Assembly (NCBI RefSeq): GCF_009727155.1
Contig: NZ_WNWM01000002.1
Span: 558,001 to 622,000 of the forward strand
DNA from: Pseudoduganella dura
GTDB lineage: Bacteria; Pseudomonadota; Gammaproteobacteria; Burkholderiales; Burkholderiaceae_D
DNA: 64,000 nt
Direction: 5' to 3'
Position numbers and translations under genes: made by a program. A model generated the notes under the pieces. The model was not told the DNA's origin. It saw only the letters and a program-made list of their open reading frames with translations, and did not search any database. Positions 8,053 through 16,981 of the stretch are shown here, in pieces. How positions within the stretch are numbered: position 1 is the first letter of the stretch; every line of letters starts with the position of its first letter.

Positions 8053-8940
8053 ATGAAAGATTTGAATGGCAAAGTCGCCTTCGTCACTGGGGGCGCCAGC
8101 GGAATCGGCCTGGGATTGGTCCGGGCCTTCTTAAACCAGGGAATGAATGTAGTAGTTGCCGATATCCGTGACGATCACCTGGAGGAGGCGACCCAACTGC
8201 TGTACGAACATGGCAGTCATTGCCACTTTATGCGCCTGGACGTGGCCGACCGCACTGCTATGGCAGCCGCTGCGGACGAAGCCGAACGGGTTTTCGGCAA
8301 GGTGCACATACTCTGCAATAATGCAGGCGTTGGTAGTCACCTACCAATGGATATCGCTACTTACGCCGACTGGGATTGGACACTCGGTGTCAATCTCGGC
8401 GGCGTGATTAACGGGATCGTCAGCTTCCTGCCGCGCCTCCTGCGGCATGGCGAGGGCGGCCATATTGTCAATACCTCGTCCATGGCGGGGTTGACACCAC
8501 TACCGTCGTGGGGCGGCATCTACAGCACATCGAAATTCGCTGTGCGCGGTCTCTCCGATTCGCTGCGCCTGACCTTGGGACCACGCGGCATCGGCGTAAC
8601 CACGCTCTGCCCTGGTCTTACGCGCAGCAATATTCGCGAATCGGAGAAGGTGCGCCCCCCGGCATTGGCTTCAAATACGGCAGACGGTGCGCCGGAAGGG
8701 TCGTTCGCACACACTGGGATGGATCCGCAGGAACTTGGCGAGGCAGTAGTACGTGCGATCAAGCGCAACGATGGCTATGTGCTCGCCCATGGTGAAAACC
8801 GTGCTAGCGTGCAGGCGGAGTTCGATGAAGTGATGTCATATTTTTCAATGGAACCGGTAACCGATCCTGATCGGCTGAACGCGATGAGCGGTTATGAACA
8901 GATGATCAACGAAGCGAAAAGCATGCAAGTGCGAGCGTAA
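8053..8940 (+). CDS. Short-chain dehydrogenase/reductase (SDR)
   Basis: A 295-residue classical SDR. Cofactor motif TGGASGIG near residue 12, NNAG near residue 90 (ILCNNAGVGSHLP), the catalytic serine in NTSSMAGLTPLPSWG and Y-x3-K as YSTSKFAVRG. The D-at-strand-2 pattern VVVADIRD suggests NAD+ preference. The C-terminal extension of about 45 residues (from DELMSY-like EVMSYFSMEP onward) is longer than the minimal SDR. It stands alone downstream of the LysR gene, separated by a 406-base leader carrying the shared motif, and likely oxidises an alcohol or diol intermediate of the same catabolic route. Confidence 0.85.
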   Translation: MKDLNGKVAFVTGGASGIGLGLVRAFLNQGMNVVVADIRDDHLEEATQLLYEHGSHCHFMRLDVADRTAMAAAADEAERVFGKVHILCNNAGVGSHLPMDIATYADWDWTLGVNLGGVINGIVSFLPRLLRHGEGGHIVNTSSMAGLTPLPSWGGIYSTSKFAVRGLSDSLRLTLGPRGIGVTTLCPGLTRSNIRESEKVRPPALASNTADGAPEGSFAHTGMDPQELGEAVVRAIKRNDGYVLAHGENRASVQAEFDEVMSYFSMEPVTDPDRLNAMSGYEQMINEAKSMQVRA

Positions 8941-9148
8941 CCTAGAAAGCGTTCTTGGAATGACAAGGCAGGCGACCAAGCGCGTCGACTTAAAAACGGA
9001 TTGGAAATCCAATTGGCCGGCCTGGCCTTCCCTGATCTGACGGACACTTATTCTTCTCGCACGCGGCGGATATCGGATACTGCAAACCGCATCCGTGCAA
9101 TCCGCTTTGCTTGAAACCCATGTTCAGATGGCAATCTTGCTAGATCTG

Positions 9149-9352
9149 TTAACGCGCCGCCATCTGCGCCTTGACCCATGCCTCAATCTCGCAGCGGATC
9201 CACCCCCACCCACGTGCCGACAGCTTGACCTGCTTCGGAAACTCCCTTTTCCGGATCGCTTTGTAAATCGCAGCCCGCGACTTGCCAAAAACCGCTGTAA
9301 GCTCAGGCAGTCGCATGATGCTCGGTTCATTAACCGGCAATTGATCGTACAT
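9149..9352 (-). CDS. alpA: AlpA-family excisionase/regulator, copy 1
   Basis: A 67-residue MerR-like winged helix protein: PSIMRLPELTAVFGKSRAAI, then YKAIRKREFPKQVKLS and the closing EIEAWVKAQMAAR. This is the AlpA family, small DNA-binding proteins that regulate integrases of P4-like prophages and genomic islands. A second copy about 80 percent identical in protein lies in the same orientation at 16241-16444. A broken tyrosine integrase lies just beyond (9527-9897). Together these mark the left edge of a decayed mobile island. Confidence 0.85.
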   Translation of the reverse strand: MYDQLPVNEPSIMRLPELTAVFGKSRAAIYKAIRKREFPKQVKLSARGWGWIRCEIEAWVKAQMAAR

Positions 9353-9526
9353 CTCGATTCGATACAGGTACCTGTGGGATCAGATTACGCGTTCCCTGCC
9401 CCGCACAATGATCTGCGAAAATAAAAGCATCAAGCGGCCTAGTCATATGAACAGGTCGGTACAGCCATACAGACCATGCGGAGTTGTGGAGCGTCAAGCT
9501 GCATCAAGCAGGCCGGGAATTTACCA

Positions 9527-9897
9527 TCCTGACCGCGTCGAGAACCGGCATGGTCCGACTGGCGATCTGGAAAGAGTTGACATGAAAAAGGAAGGTGGAC
9601 TATCCCCGGATTCCGCATGAAGGCCGAAGTAGGAGCATCGGATTACATTACCGGCTCGTGCGATGGAAATTCTTTACGAGCGCGCAAGACTTCAAAAGAA
9701 CGCACGGCCAACCGATGTGGTGTTCCCTACCCCTTCCGCAAAAGCGCACAGCGACATGGTGTCCACCATGCAGCTTCGGCGACTAGGCATGGAGTTGACG
9801 ATGCATGGCCTTCGCTCTATATTTCGCGACTGGGCGCTCGAGCAGATCCGTTTTCCGGCAGAAGTATGCGAGGCAGCATTGGCACACTCTTTTTGTG
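9527..9897 (+). pseudogene. Tyrosine integrase remnant (C-terminal catalytic half)
   Basis: Three integrase blocks appear in two reading frames. LTASRTGMVRLAIWKEL is at 9529-9579, followed by a stop. After a frame change, EHRITLPARAMEILYERARL starts at 9633, followed by TDVVFPTPSAK and the catalytic block MHGLRSIFRDWALEQIRFP, ending at ALAHSF around 9895. The family consensus here is HGFRSTFRDWA-x-ALAH, so the active-site H-x2-R is kept, but the N-terminal domains and the terminal tyrosine segment are missing. It is a P4-type genomic-island integrase relic and cannot be functional. Confidence 0.8.
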
Positions 9898-10071
9898 AAG
9901 GGTACCATCTTGCTGGCGAATGCATCGCCATCACCGTCGCCTCTCTTTCAGGCGGCTGCATCGATTGTGCGAGGCAGCCTCGATCGCTGTCAGACCTACG
10001 GTGTGAAGAGGAAGAGCGACATCCTGATGTCGACGATACGGATCGCGAAGTGCAATCCGGCGGTAAGCGTT

Positions 10072-10290
10072 TTACCTCTGATAGATGCCGCTGGACCGCT
10101 TTGGCGCCAGCGGCGCTAATGTCATCGGGAGCAACCTTGGTTGTTCGAACATCCTGGCACGCAACTGGCGCCGCGAGCAGAACACAATATTGGCAGGCAA
10201 ATCATGCGACAGGGCCAGTTGCGCCACCGATACCTCGGCTCGCAAGGTTGCGTCGCCAGCTCCCGATTGAACTCGAGCGGATACTTCGTG
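10072..10290 (-). pseudogene. IS66-family orf1 (TnpA) remnant
   Basis: On the minus strand, KYPLEFNRELATQPCEP runs from about 10286 and, after a frameshift near 10235, continues as EVSVAQLALSHDLPANIVF and RRQLRARMFEQPRLLP. This matches IS66 Orf1 proteins, which read roughly YPLEFKRQLV-x-EPGASVAQLAL-x-HGLNAN-x-WRRQLR. The frameshift and short length make it non-functional. The rest of 9898-10465 shows no recognisable gene. Confidence 0.65.
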
Positions 10291-10465
10291 CTGCACCAGC
10301 GTCCACTATGTTCAATTCCACTCGCATCAAAATTTGCAAATGAATTTATGGGAGCGGGCACGGACGTCGCGTCGATCCTAAGCCATTGCCTCCACCCTCA
10401 TCAGAAAGAGCGCGTTTTCGTTGATGCTCTGGTCTCGACTGAACAGTGTCGTGTCAGCGACCGGG

Positions 10466-12130
10466 TTATTTCGTGCCGGCGTGATTGAACAGATCCGGAA
10501 AGGCGTAGCCCTTCCCCGCTGGAGCCGTAACATTCCACTCAGGTGGAAATTGGGCTGGCTGCGTGCCGTTCGTGTTTCGCAGCACGAAGCCGCGATTGAA
10601 CCGTTCTGTGAAAGGTAGCGCGTGGCTGCCGTCCCGCGCGGCAAGCTGAGTGAACAGCCGGTGCCGAAGGTCCACGCGAACCGTCTCTAGTGCCGGTTCG
10701 TTGATCAAATTGTTCATCTCGCGCGGATCCTTTGCAAGATCGTACAGTTCCTCCGTGTCGTACACACCAAAGTACTGGATGTATTTCATATTGTTGCGGA
10801 CGATGGCAAACGAAGCGGGCGTCATAGGGTATTCCCAGTCCCAATAGTATTCGTACACAAAGTCCTGCTGCGGCCACTCACTCCATTTCTTCTTACCTTC
10901 GAGGAGCGGCAGCACGCTATTGCCCTCGAACTGCGGTGGCGCCTCCACGCCGGCCAGCGCAAGGAATGTCGGAGCCAGATCGAGGTTACGAACACGCGCC
11001 TCGCTCCGCACGCCAGCCGGAATGCGACCGGGAGCGTAGGCGATCATTGGCACGCGTACCGATTCCTCGTAGGCATTGCGCTTGTCAACCAAGCCATGCG
11101 CACCCCACATTGATCCATTGTCACTAAAGAAGACAACAACGGTATCCTTTTCTAGGCCAGACCGTTTCAGGTAATCGAGTAATCGGCCTACGCTGTCATC
11201 GACGGAGCTGAGCACTTCGTCGCACTCGCGGCGCTCCTTCTGCAACGACTCGATTCCATTCAAGTACCGGATGTCGATGCCGTGCCAGGTGTTTCGCTGA
11301 TTCTTCACCCACACCGGTTTGCCGCGATAGTTTTCTGGCGTGTCAGCGAAATTATCTGGCACCTGGTAGGTGGCGCCCTGATACTGACCAGCGTACTTCG
11401 GTGCTGGAATACACGGGCTGTGCACCGCTTTCTGCGAGAAGTACAGGAAGAATGGTTTTTTCGGATCGCGCCCATGCTCGAGCCAATCGACCGCGTAGTC
11501 AGTCAGCTCATCGGTGATGTAGGCCTTGCGGTCTACCCGCTTGCCATCGACGTTGAGGGTTTGCTGCACCCCTTTCTGGAAATCGCCCTGTGGCAGGTAC
11601 GTGCCTTGGCCAATAAAGCTCACCCACCTGTCGAACCCGGGCCGGGGCGCATCGTTTTCGCCGCCCATATGCCATTTGCCGACCAGCGCGGTTTGGTAGC
11701 CAGCCTTTTGCAGATAGCTAGGGAAATACGTCAGCCCAGCTTCGCTGGAATTGGTATTGTCCACAATCTTGTGGTTGCGAGTAGTCATGCCGGTAAGGAT
11801 CGTGGCGCGGCTCGGGCTGCACAGCGACGTCGTTACGGCCGCGCGCGGCAGGTAAGTACCTCCCTTGACCAGCCGATCAATATTCGGAGTGCGCAGCAGT
11901 CGGTTGTCTACGCCAAACGAATCGATCGGCAGATCGTCCAGCAGGATGAAAATCATGTTCGGCTTAGCCGCTGCTGGTGCCGCGTGGGCTGGAGCGCCCG
12001 GCAGCAGTGCCGTTGCGAGGCTGACTCCCGCAGCCACCAGGCGCGCTAGTAATGGCCTGAGTCGGCTCCTGAATCGCCGATGTCCAACGACCGGTGTCGC
12101 GACCCTGTCGCGCTGCAAGAGGTGTTTCAT
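10466..12130 (-). CDS. Secreted type I sulfatase (arylsulfatase family)
   Basis: A 554-residue protein. A long positively charged N terminus and hydrophobic stretch end at PGAPAHAAPA, a likely Sec signal peptide of about 50 residues. The metal-binding block NMIFILLDDLPIDSFG is followed by the sulfatase signature LCSPSRATILTG, where the cysteine of C-x-P-S-R becomes formylglycine. KWHMGG and FFSDNGSMWGAHG supply further active-site residues. It lies 56 bases downstream of the formylglycine-generating enzyme gene, and a TonB receptor is divergent from that, suggesting uptake and desulfation of a sulfated compound. The substrate (glycan, steroid or aryl sulfate) is not evident. Confidence 0.9.
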   Translation of the reverse strand: MKHLLQRDRVATPVVGHRRFRSRLRPLLARLVAAGVSLATALLPGAPAHAAPAAAKPNMIFILLDDLPIDSFGVDNRLLRTPNIDRLVKGGTYLPRAAVTTSLCSPSRATILTGMTTRNHKIVDNTNSSEAGLTYFPSYLQKAGYQTALVGKWHMGGENDAPRPGFDRWVSFIGQGTYLPQGDFQKGVQQTLNVDGKRVDRKAYITDELTDYAVDWLEHGRDPKKPFFLYFSQKAVHSPCIPAPKYAGQYQGATYQVPDNFADTPENYRGKPVWVKNQRNTWHGIDIRYLNGIESLQKERRECDEVLSSVDDSVGRLLDYLKRSGLEKDTVVVFFSDNGSMWGAHGLVDKRNAYEESVRVPMIAYAPGRIPAGVRSEARVRNLDLAPTFLALAGVEAPPQFEGNSVLPLLEGKKKWSEWPQQDFVYEYYWDWEYPMTPASFAIVRNNMKYIQYFGVYDTEELYDLAKDPREMNNLINEPALETVRVDLRHRLFTQLAARDGSHALPFTERFNRGFVLRNTNGTQPAQFPPEWNVTAPAGKGYAFPDLFNHAGTK

Positions 12131-12186
12131 GTAAGCTCCGTTTTCGTGTCAAAGTTAAAATCGGTCCCGCACGGCGCGGTCGCGGT

Positions 12187-13167
12187 TCAGTCGCGTTTGA
12201 TGCAGCGGAAGCCAATGTGCGAGGTTGTACTGTCGATTGCTTGGGGAAAGCGGGCCGCCGGGCGGTAGCGTTGGCAGTAATCGGGGGAACACAGATGGGA
12301 GCCGCCTTTTAGCACGCGCCGTCCGAGCCGGGCCGATGCGTCATTTGGGTCGGCACTTTCGTGCTGGGCGCCACCGCGTGGATTGCGTGGCGTGCAGCCG
12401 CAGCGCGATACCTTCGTTGCAAGACGGGCACCGGGAACATACCAGTCGTCAGTCCATTCCCAGACATTGCCGATCATGTCATGCAGACCGTAGCCATTCG
12501 CTGGAAAGGCACTGACTGGCGAAGTCCTCAACCAGCCGTCATCCAAGGTGTTTTCCCAAGGGAAGCGGCCCTGCCAGTAATTCGCCAGCAGGCGCCCGCC
12601 CGGAGCGAGTTCGTCGCCCCATGCGTAATCCTTGCCATCGAGGCCGCCGCGCCCTGCCCGCTCCCATTCCGCCTCTGTCGGCAACGTCTTGCCGGCCCAG
12701 TTTGCGTAGGCACATGCATCGGCATGAGCGACGTGCACCACGGGGTGGTCGTCCAGCCCATTGAGGCTGGAGCCGGGACCATATGGATGGCGCCAGTCGG
12801 CACCTATGCACCACGTCCACCAGCGGCCGGGGTCGTCCAGCGACACCTGGCCAGGCGGGGGCACGAATAACAGCGAGCCTGGCTGCAACAGTTCGATATC
12901 GACGCCTGGGTAATCCTGCGGGTCTGGCGCCGTTTCCGCAAAAGTGCGATAGCCAGTAGCAGCCACAAAACGGGCGAACTCTGCATTTGTTACGGGAACA
13001 ACATCGATCCAGAAGCCATCAACGGCAACTTGGCGTGGAGGTGCTTCCTCCGGGTAGAACCGCGCTGAACCCATCTGAAACGTGCCGCCAGGAATCCAGA
13101 CCATGCCCTGTCGATGGGCGGGCGCTACGGTATTCGTCACGGATGAGAGCAAAGATGTCGTTGACAT
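12187..13167 (-). CDS. Formylglycine-generating enzyme (sulfatase maturation)
   Basis: A 326-residue FGE-sulfatase-domain protein starting near residue 20 with HRQGMVWIPGGTFQMGS. LPTEAEWERAGRGG, IGNVWEWTDDWY and GGSHLCSPDYCQRYRPAARF are core FGE motifs. The last keeps the paired catalytic copper-binding cysteines (C-x4-C) that many non-catalytic relatives lack, so activity is expected. It oxidises the sulfatase cysteine to formylglycine. No signal peptide is seen, in line with maturation before export. It is first in the operon with the sulfatase, whose C-x-P-S-R site is its obvious client. Confidence 0.9.
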   Translation of the reverse strand: MSTTSLLSSVTNTVAPAHRQGMVWIPGGTFQMGSARFYPEEAPPRQVAVDGFWIDVVPVTNAEFARFVAATGYRTFAETAPDPQDYPGVDIELLQPGSLLFVPPPGQVSLDDPGRWWTWCIGADWRHPYGPGSSLNGLDDHPVVHVAHADACAYANWAGKTLPTEAEWERAGRGGLDGKDYAWGDELAPGGRLLANYWQGRFPWENTLDDGWLRTSPVSAFPANGYGLHDMIGNVWEWTDDWYVPGARLATKVSRCGCTPRNPRGGAQHESADPNDASARLGRRVLKGGSHLCSPDYCQRYRPAARFPQAIDSTTSHIGFRCIKRD

Positions 13168-13460
13168 GGGGCAATCCCTACATTAATAGCGGCGAATCTT
13201 AAAAGGACCTTGCCTGGTTGGCCCAAGACTTTTTAGCGATATCGATATAAAAAAATAAATTCTATGTTTATGCATAATTTGTAGATAAACCTTTATTCCT
13301 TTTGGTCATAAAGATGATCAGTTTAATTCTTTGACTTGTAATCTTGCCTGGCCGAGACTCCGCCGCAGTTGCCCTCCGGCTCGACAGTCTGATGGCGACA
13401 CGAGTCTATCCATACAAATGATCCGCGCCTCAAGCACGGACTGAATACATCGGGACAGTT
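13168..13460. promoter_or_regulatory. AT-rich divergent promoter region, sulfatase operon / TonB receptor
   Basis: This 293-base spacer is far more AT-rich than its flanks, with long A/T runs between 13232 and 13330 and a TTATGCATAA palindrome near 13269. It separates the divergent FGE-sulfatase operon and TonB receptor gene and should carry both promoters. No regulator is encoded next to it. Confidence 0.5.
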
Positions 13461-15770
13461 ATGAAAAAGCAGAACAGGAATGAGCAGTGGATTAAAGCAG
13501 GCCTGGCGGCCAGCTTGCTGGCAGGCGCGGCCCATGGACCGGCTGCAGCAGCGGAAGACCAGGCGGCGGAGAGCACGGTGGGCGCCAGTGCGGCAGTGGC
13601 AACTGCGCCGGATTTTGCCGCCGAGCGCCTGCCGGCTGATGGCAGTGTGCCCAGCGTGACTGTGACAGCTACGCGCAGGAGTGCCTCCCTGCAATCCGTG
13701 CCCCTTGCTGTATCGGTGGTAAGCGGGGAGCAGCTCGAACTCGCCAACCGCACCAGCATCGATACAGTGGTGCAAGAGATTCCGAGCGCGACCTTCCGTC
13801 AGCAAGGTGGCAACAAGGATTCGACGATTTTTGTCCGTGGTATCGGCACCATCTCCACGTCGCCTGGCGTTGAGCCAACAGTATCGACGGTGGTGGACGG
13901 CGTCGTCTACGCGCGCCCTGGCCAAGCCACGATCGATCTGCTCGACGTGGACCGCATTGAAGTGCTGCGCGGGCCGCAGGGCACGCTGTTTGGCAAGAAC
14001 GCCTCTTCCGGGGTGCTCAATATCGTCAGCCTCGCACCCGGCGAAGCGCTGACCGGCTATGTCGACGGCGCGGCCTACACCGGCAACGAACGGCGGGTGC
14101 GCGCGGGTGTCAGCGGTTCCCTGCAGCCCGACGTGCTGCGCGCGTCGATCAATGCGGCCTATGCGAAGTACGATGGCAATGTCACCAACGTGCATGCCGG
14201 CGGCGGCAAGGTGAACGGCTATGAACGGCGCGGCGTGCGCGGCCGGCTCGACATCACGCCAAATGCCGATACCGACATCACGCTGATCGCCGACTACCTG
14301 AAGGCGGAAAGTTCGCCGACCGCCACGCCCTACAAGCAGACCAGCGCGGTGTACGCGCAGGCGATCCTGCCGGTCGTCGCCGGCACGGAGAACCGCCAGG
14401 TCAACTACGACATCGAGAATGCGATCGACGACACCAACAAGGGTGTCTCGGCCCAGGTCAACTGGCGCCGCAACGGCTACACGCTGACATCGATCACGGC
14501 GTGGCGCGGCTGGGACAACACGCAGCACACCACCAGTTCGGCCATCGGCAACAGCACCGAAGCGGTGCGCGTGACGGCGGCCTACCCAGCCACGGGCGAC
14601 ATCGGCACCCTGGAATTCACGCAGGCCTCGCAGGAACTGCGCATCGCCTCGCCCGGCATTGGCCTGTCCGCCCTTGGCACGGTCGACTACGTGGCCGGCC
14701 TGTACTACCTGCACGGCAAGGACCGCGAAACCTACCAGCGCGTCGTGACCACCACGGCGCGCAACAGCGGTCGCGCCGACTACGGCGTGGAGAGCGACAG
14801 CTACTCGGCGTTCGGCGAGGCCACGATCCGCATCGACCCGGCCTGGCGCATCATTGCCGGCGCCCGCTGGACGCGCGACGAGCTGTCGTACGATCACGCC
14901 CGGACGTCGACCCAGCCGTTCACCTTCACCGGCGTGCAGCCGGGCACGCAGAGCAGCGGCAGCACGGCGAATTCCGCATGGTCCGGCCGGCTGGGGATCC
15001 AGCACGACCTGTCCGCGACGGCAACCACCTATGCCACCTGGTCGCGCGGCTACAAGGGGCCAGCGTACAACGTGTTCTTCAACATGCTGCCGCGCGACAC
15101 GCTGGCGCTGGCGCCGGAAACGTCGAACTCCGTCGAACTGGGCTTCAAGGCCACCGCTTTCGCACGGCGCCTGACCTTCAATGCGGCGCTGTTCCGCACG
15201 GAGTACGCCAACTACCAGGCGAACTTCTACGATACCGCAGCCGGAGCGGTTGTCACGCGCCTGATCAATGCCGGCGACGTGTCGACCCGCGGCCTGGAGC
15301 TCGACGTGACGGCGCGGCCCACGCGGGAGCTGACCCTGTCCGGCGCGCTTGCCTGGACGGATGCGCAGATCGACCAGTTCAGATGCCCGGCGGCGGCGGC
15401 CGGTTCGTGCAACCTGAATGGCGCCACGCTGCCGTTTGCGCCGCGCTTCAAGAGCTTCGTGCGCGCCGCCTATGCGCTGCCGCTCGAATCCGGCCACACA
15501 CTGAACTTCAGCGCGGACTACACCTACCAGACGCGCACCCAGTTCGACCTGCTGCAGTCGCCGGACGCGATCCAGCCGGGCTACGGCATCGTCAATGGCG
15601 CTGTCGAGCTGGCGCAGCCGGGGCAGGGCTGGCGCATTGCGCTGATTGGCAAGAACCTGGCGAACAAGTCGTATGCGTCCAACCTGGCCGCGTCGACGGG
15701 CTACGTGACGCGTGCCGTGCCGCGTGACACCAGCCGCTACTTCGGCATCACGGCGCGCAAGGAGTTCTAA
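13461..15770 (+). CDS. TonB-dependent outer-membrane receptor
   Basis: A 769-residue protein with a Sec signal peptide (KAGLAASLLAGAAHGPAAAA). The plug domain starts near residue 55 with VTVTATRRSASLQSVPLAVS, has IFVRGIGTISTSPGVEPTVS and RIEVLRGPQGTLFGKNA, and the barrel ends with the expected aromatic terminus TARKEF. The plug style (LQSVPLAVSVVSGEQL) is the iron-complex/oligosaccharide-type TBDR common in Sphingomonadales and Xanthomonadales. Divergent placement from the sulfatase operon suggests it imports the sulfated substrate. A rho-independent terminator follows. The ligand cannot be inferred from sequence. Confidence 0.9.
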   Translation: MKKQNRNEQWIKAGLAASLLAGAAHGPAAAAEDQAAESTVGASAAVATAPDFAAERLPADGSVPSVTVTATRRSASLQSVPLAVSVVSGEQLELANRTSIDTVVQEIPSATFRQQGGNKDSTIFVRGIGTISTSPGVEPTVSTVVDGVVYARPGQATIDLLDVDRIEVLRGPQGTLFGKNASSGVLNIVSLAPGEALTGYVDGAAYTGNERRVRAGVSGSLQPDVLRASINAAYAKYDGNVTNVHAGGGKVNGYERRGVRGRLDITPNADTDITLIADYLKAESSPTATPYKQTSAVYAQAILPVVAGTENRQVNYDIENAIDDTNKGVSAQVNWRRNGYTLTSITAWRGWDNTQHTTSSAIGNSTEAVRVTAAYPATGDIGTLEFTQASQELRIASPGIGLSALGTVDYVAGLYYLHGKDRETYQRVVTTTARNSGRADYGVESDSYSAFGEATIRIDPAWRIIAGARWTRDELSYDHARTSTQPFTFTGVQPGTQSSGSTANSAWSGRLGIQHDLSATATTYATWSRGYKGPAYNVFFNMLPRDTLALAPETSNSVELGFKATAFARRLTFNAALFRTEYANYQANFYDTAAGAVVTRLINAGDVSTRGLELDVTARPTRELTLSGALAWTDAQIDQFRCPAAAAGSCNLNGATLPFAPRFKSFVRAAYALPLESGHTLNFSADYTYQTRTQFDLLQSPDAIQPGYGIVNGAVELAQPGQGWRIALIGKNLANKSYASNLAASTGYVTRAVPRDTSRYFGITARKEF

Positions 15771-15821
15771 CAGCACTACCGACTCCCTACCACGTCAGCA
15801 GCTTCCAAGCGGCACCGACAT

Positions 15822-15848
15822 ACGGCGCAGCCTTTCGGCGCCGTTTTC
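15822..15848 (+). terminator. Rho-independent terminator after TonB receptor
   Basis: ACGGCGC (15822-15828) pairs with GCGCCGT (15838-15844) around a short loop and runs into TTTTC, 52 bases after the TonB receptor stop. Confidence 0.65.
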
Positions 15849-16240
15849 ACTTAGACCGCATACGATGGTTGACGAAATCTCGCTACGCCTATGGCAATTG
15901 AGCTGCTAACGCGAGCCATATGGTGGTCAAACTTGGGTCTGATTGCCGTACTTTCCCCGTACTCGCGGAAGGAGAACTACACAGAGAGTGTCTGGAAGTC
16001 GCTCCACGTGAAATCGCCTTCTGATGAATGCGGGATCTCACCTGAGGCCGGACCGAACGGCTCGGTTTAACGATCACCGGCAACTTGAACCACTCGGCGA
16101 TATGCCGCCGGTAGAGGCTGAGGCAAACTATTAACGGGCACTGAGCGGTCAAGCCGTTCGAGCCTGGCTCAAACTAACCGGCCTCCACGAAAGCCAGGAC
16201 TGTTCATCCTTTGCATCATTGTGGGATCCTCGGTACTCCC
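15849..16240. other. Gene-free stretch, no recognisable content
   Basis: No coding frame with family similarity was found on either strand. An 87-codon minus-strand frame (15889-16152) has no recognisable motif and atypical composition. The segment near 16163-16190 resembles insertion-sequence end DNA from memory only, so it may be IS debris. It lies just before the second alpA copy. Confidence 0.3.
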
Positions 16241-16444
16241 TTACCGGGCAGCCATTCTCGCCTTCACCCATGCCTCAATCTCACAACGCACCCACCCCGA
16301 CGCCCGTGCCGACAACTTGATCTGCTTCGGAAACTCCCCTATCCGGATCGCTTTGTAAATCGCAGCCCGCGACTTGCCACAAACCGCTGTAACCTCAGGC
16401 AGTCGCATGATGCTCAGTTCGCTAATCGGTGTTTGATCGTACAT
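16241..16444 (-). CDS. alpA: AlpA-family excisionase/regulator, copy 2
   Basis: From the ATG at 16444 the 67-residue product reads MYDQTPISELSIMRLPEVTA, then CGKSRAAIYKAIRIGEFPKQ and a closing EIEAWVKARMAAR. It differs from copy 1 (9149-9352) at scattered positions, and the DNA shows long identical runs such as GGATCGCTTTGTAAATCGCA. The longer 112-residue reading upstream is not similar to the family. Both copies point the same way about 7.1 kb apart and bracket the sulfatase/TonB cargo, consistent with either tandem island insertions or a duplication. Confidence 0.8.
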   Translation of the reverse strand: MYDQTPISELSIMRLPEVTAVCGKSRAAIYKAIRIGEFPKQIKLSARASGWVRCEIEAWVKARMAAR

Positions 16445-16981
16445 CTCGACCTCCATGCAAGTAGTGGGTAAGGCCGCCCTAGCGGCAAATAATGGGCAAG
16501 CAGGACGGCGCTGCCATCCCAAGAGTGGCGCAGGCAGCGAATAAATTTCGCTGCCTGCCCGTCCAACACTACCGGTCATCGGTTGTCAATCAAGTGCTTC
16601 ACGCGGCCTCGACTTCGCCGCCTGCGTCATCCGCCTTATGCACCGACAATGCGGCATTGAGCGTCAACGTCGTGCCGTCCGCGAGTCGCCATACGCCGGG
16701 AACTTCGGAATCGGCGTCCCAGAGAGCAGTCAACGTGCAGCTGTAGGGTCGTTCGGCGCCCTGGCGAACTTCAACGGCGTGCTGCAGGCTGATGCGTATG
16801 CAGGCTTCAATGCCGTCTATGACACGGGCCGCGTCATCGAAGCAGCTTGCTGGGCAGTGGCAAGCCAGCAGGAATCTACTCATGAATGCTTTTCATAGGG
16901 TTCAGCAAACAGATGTCTTCATGGCGGGCAGGTATCGCTTTACAGTCCTTGCATGAGGAACAACTTAAAGGTGATATTGCG
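16445..16981. other. Gap between alpA copy 2 and molybdenum hydroxylase, IS debris
   Basis: The only recognisable content is an IS66 transposase fragment (16752-16856). A 94-codon minus-strand frame (16599-16883) overlaps it antisense. Its last 49 residues (from YSCTLTALWDADSE) look protein-like but match no family I know, so it is not called as a gene. Confidence 0.35.
16752..16856 (+). pseudogene. IS66-family transposase (TnpC) fragment
   Basis: The frame reads FGALANFNGVLQADAYAGFN, then AVYDTGRVIEAACWA. This is the central IS66 TnpC motif (usually F-x-G-x-LQADAYAGYNALY, then E-x-ACWAHARRKF). The match stops abruptly after ACWA, and no flanking transposase sequence remains. With the orf1 remnant at 10072-10290 it shows past IS66 activity on both sides of the sulfatase region. 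Confidence 0.7.

Noticed and set aside
10141..10488. A 115-codon plus-strand frame
   Set aside because: It is antisense to the IS66 orf1 remnant and matches nothing.
13323..15776. An 817-codon minus-strand frame opposite the TonB receptor
   Set aside because: Arg/Val/Ala-rich antisense shadow without motifs; the plus-strand receptor explains the open frame.
9000..16981. A tRNA attachment site for the alpA/integrase island
   Set aside because: No tRNA gene or matching direct repeat other than alpA itself was recognised in the window.
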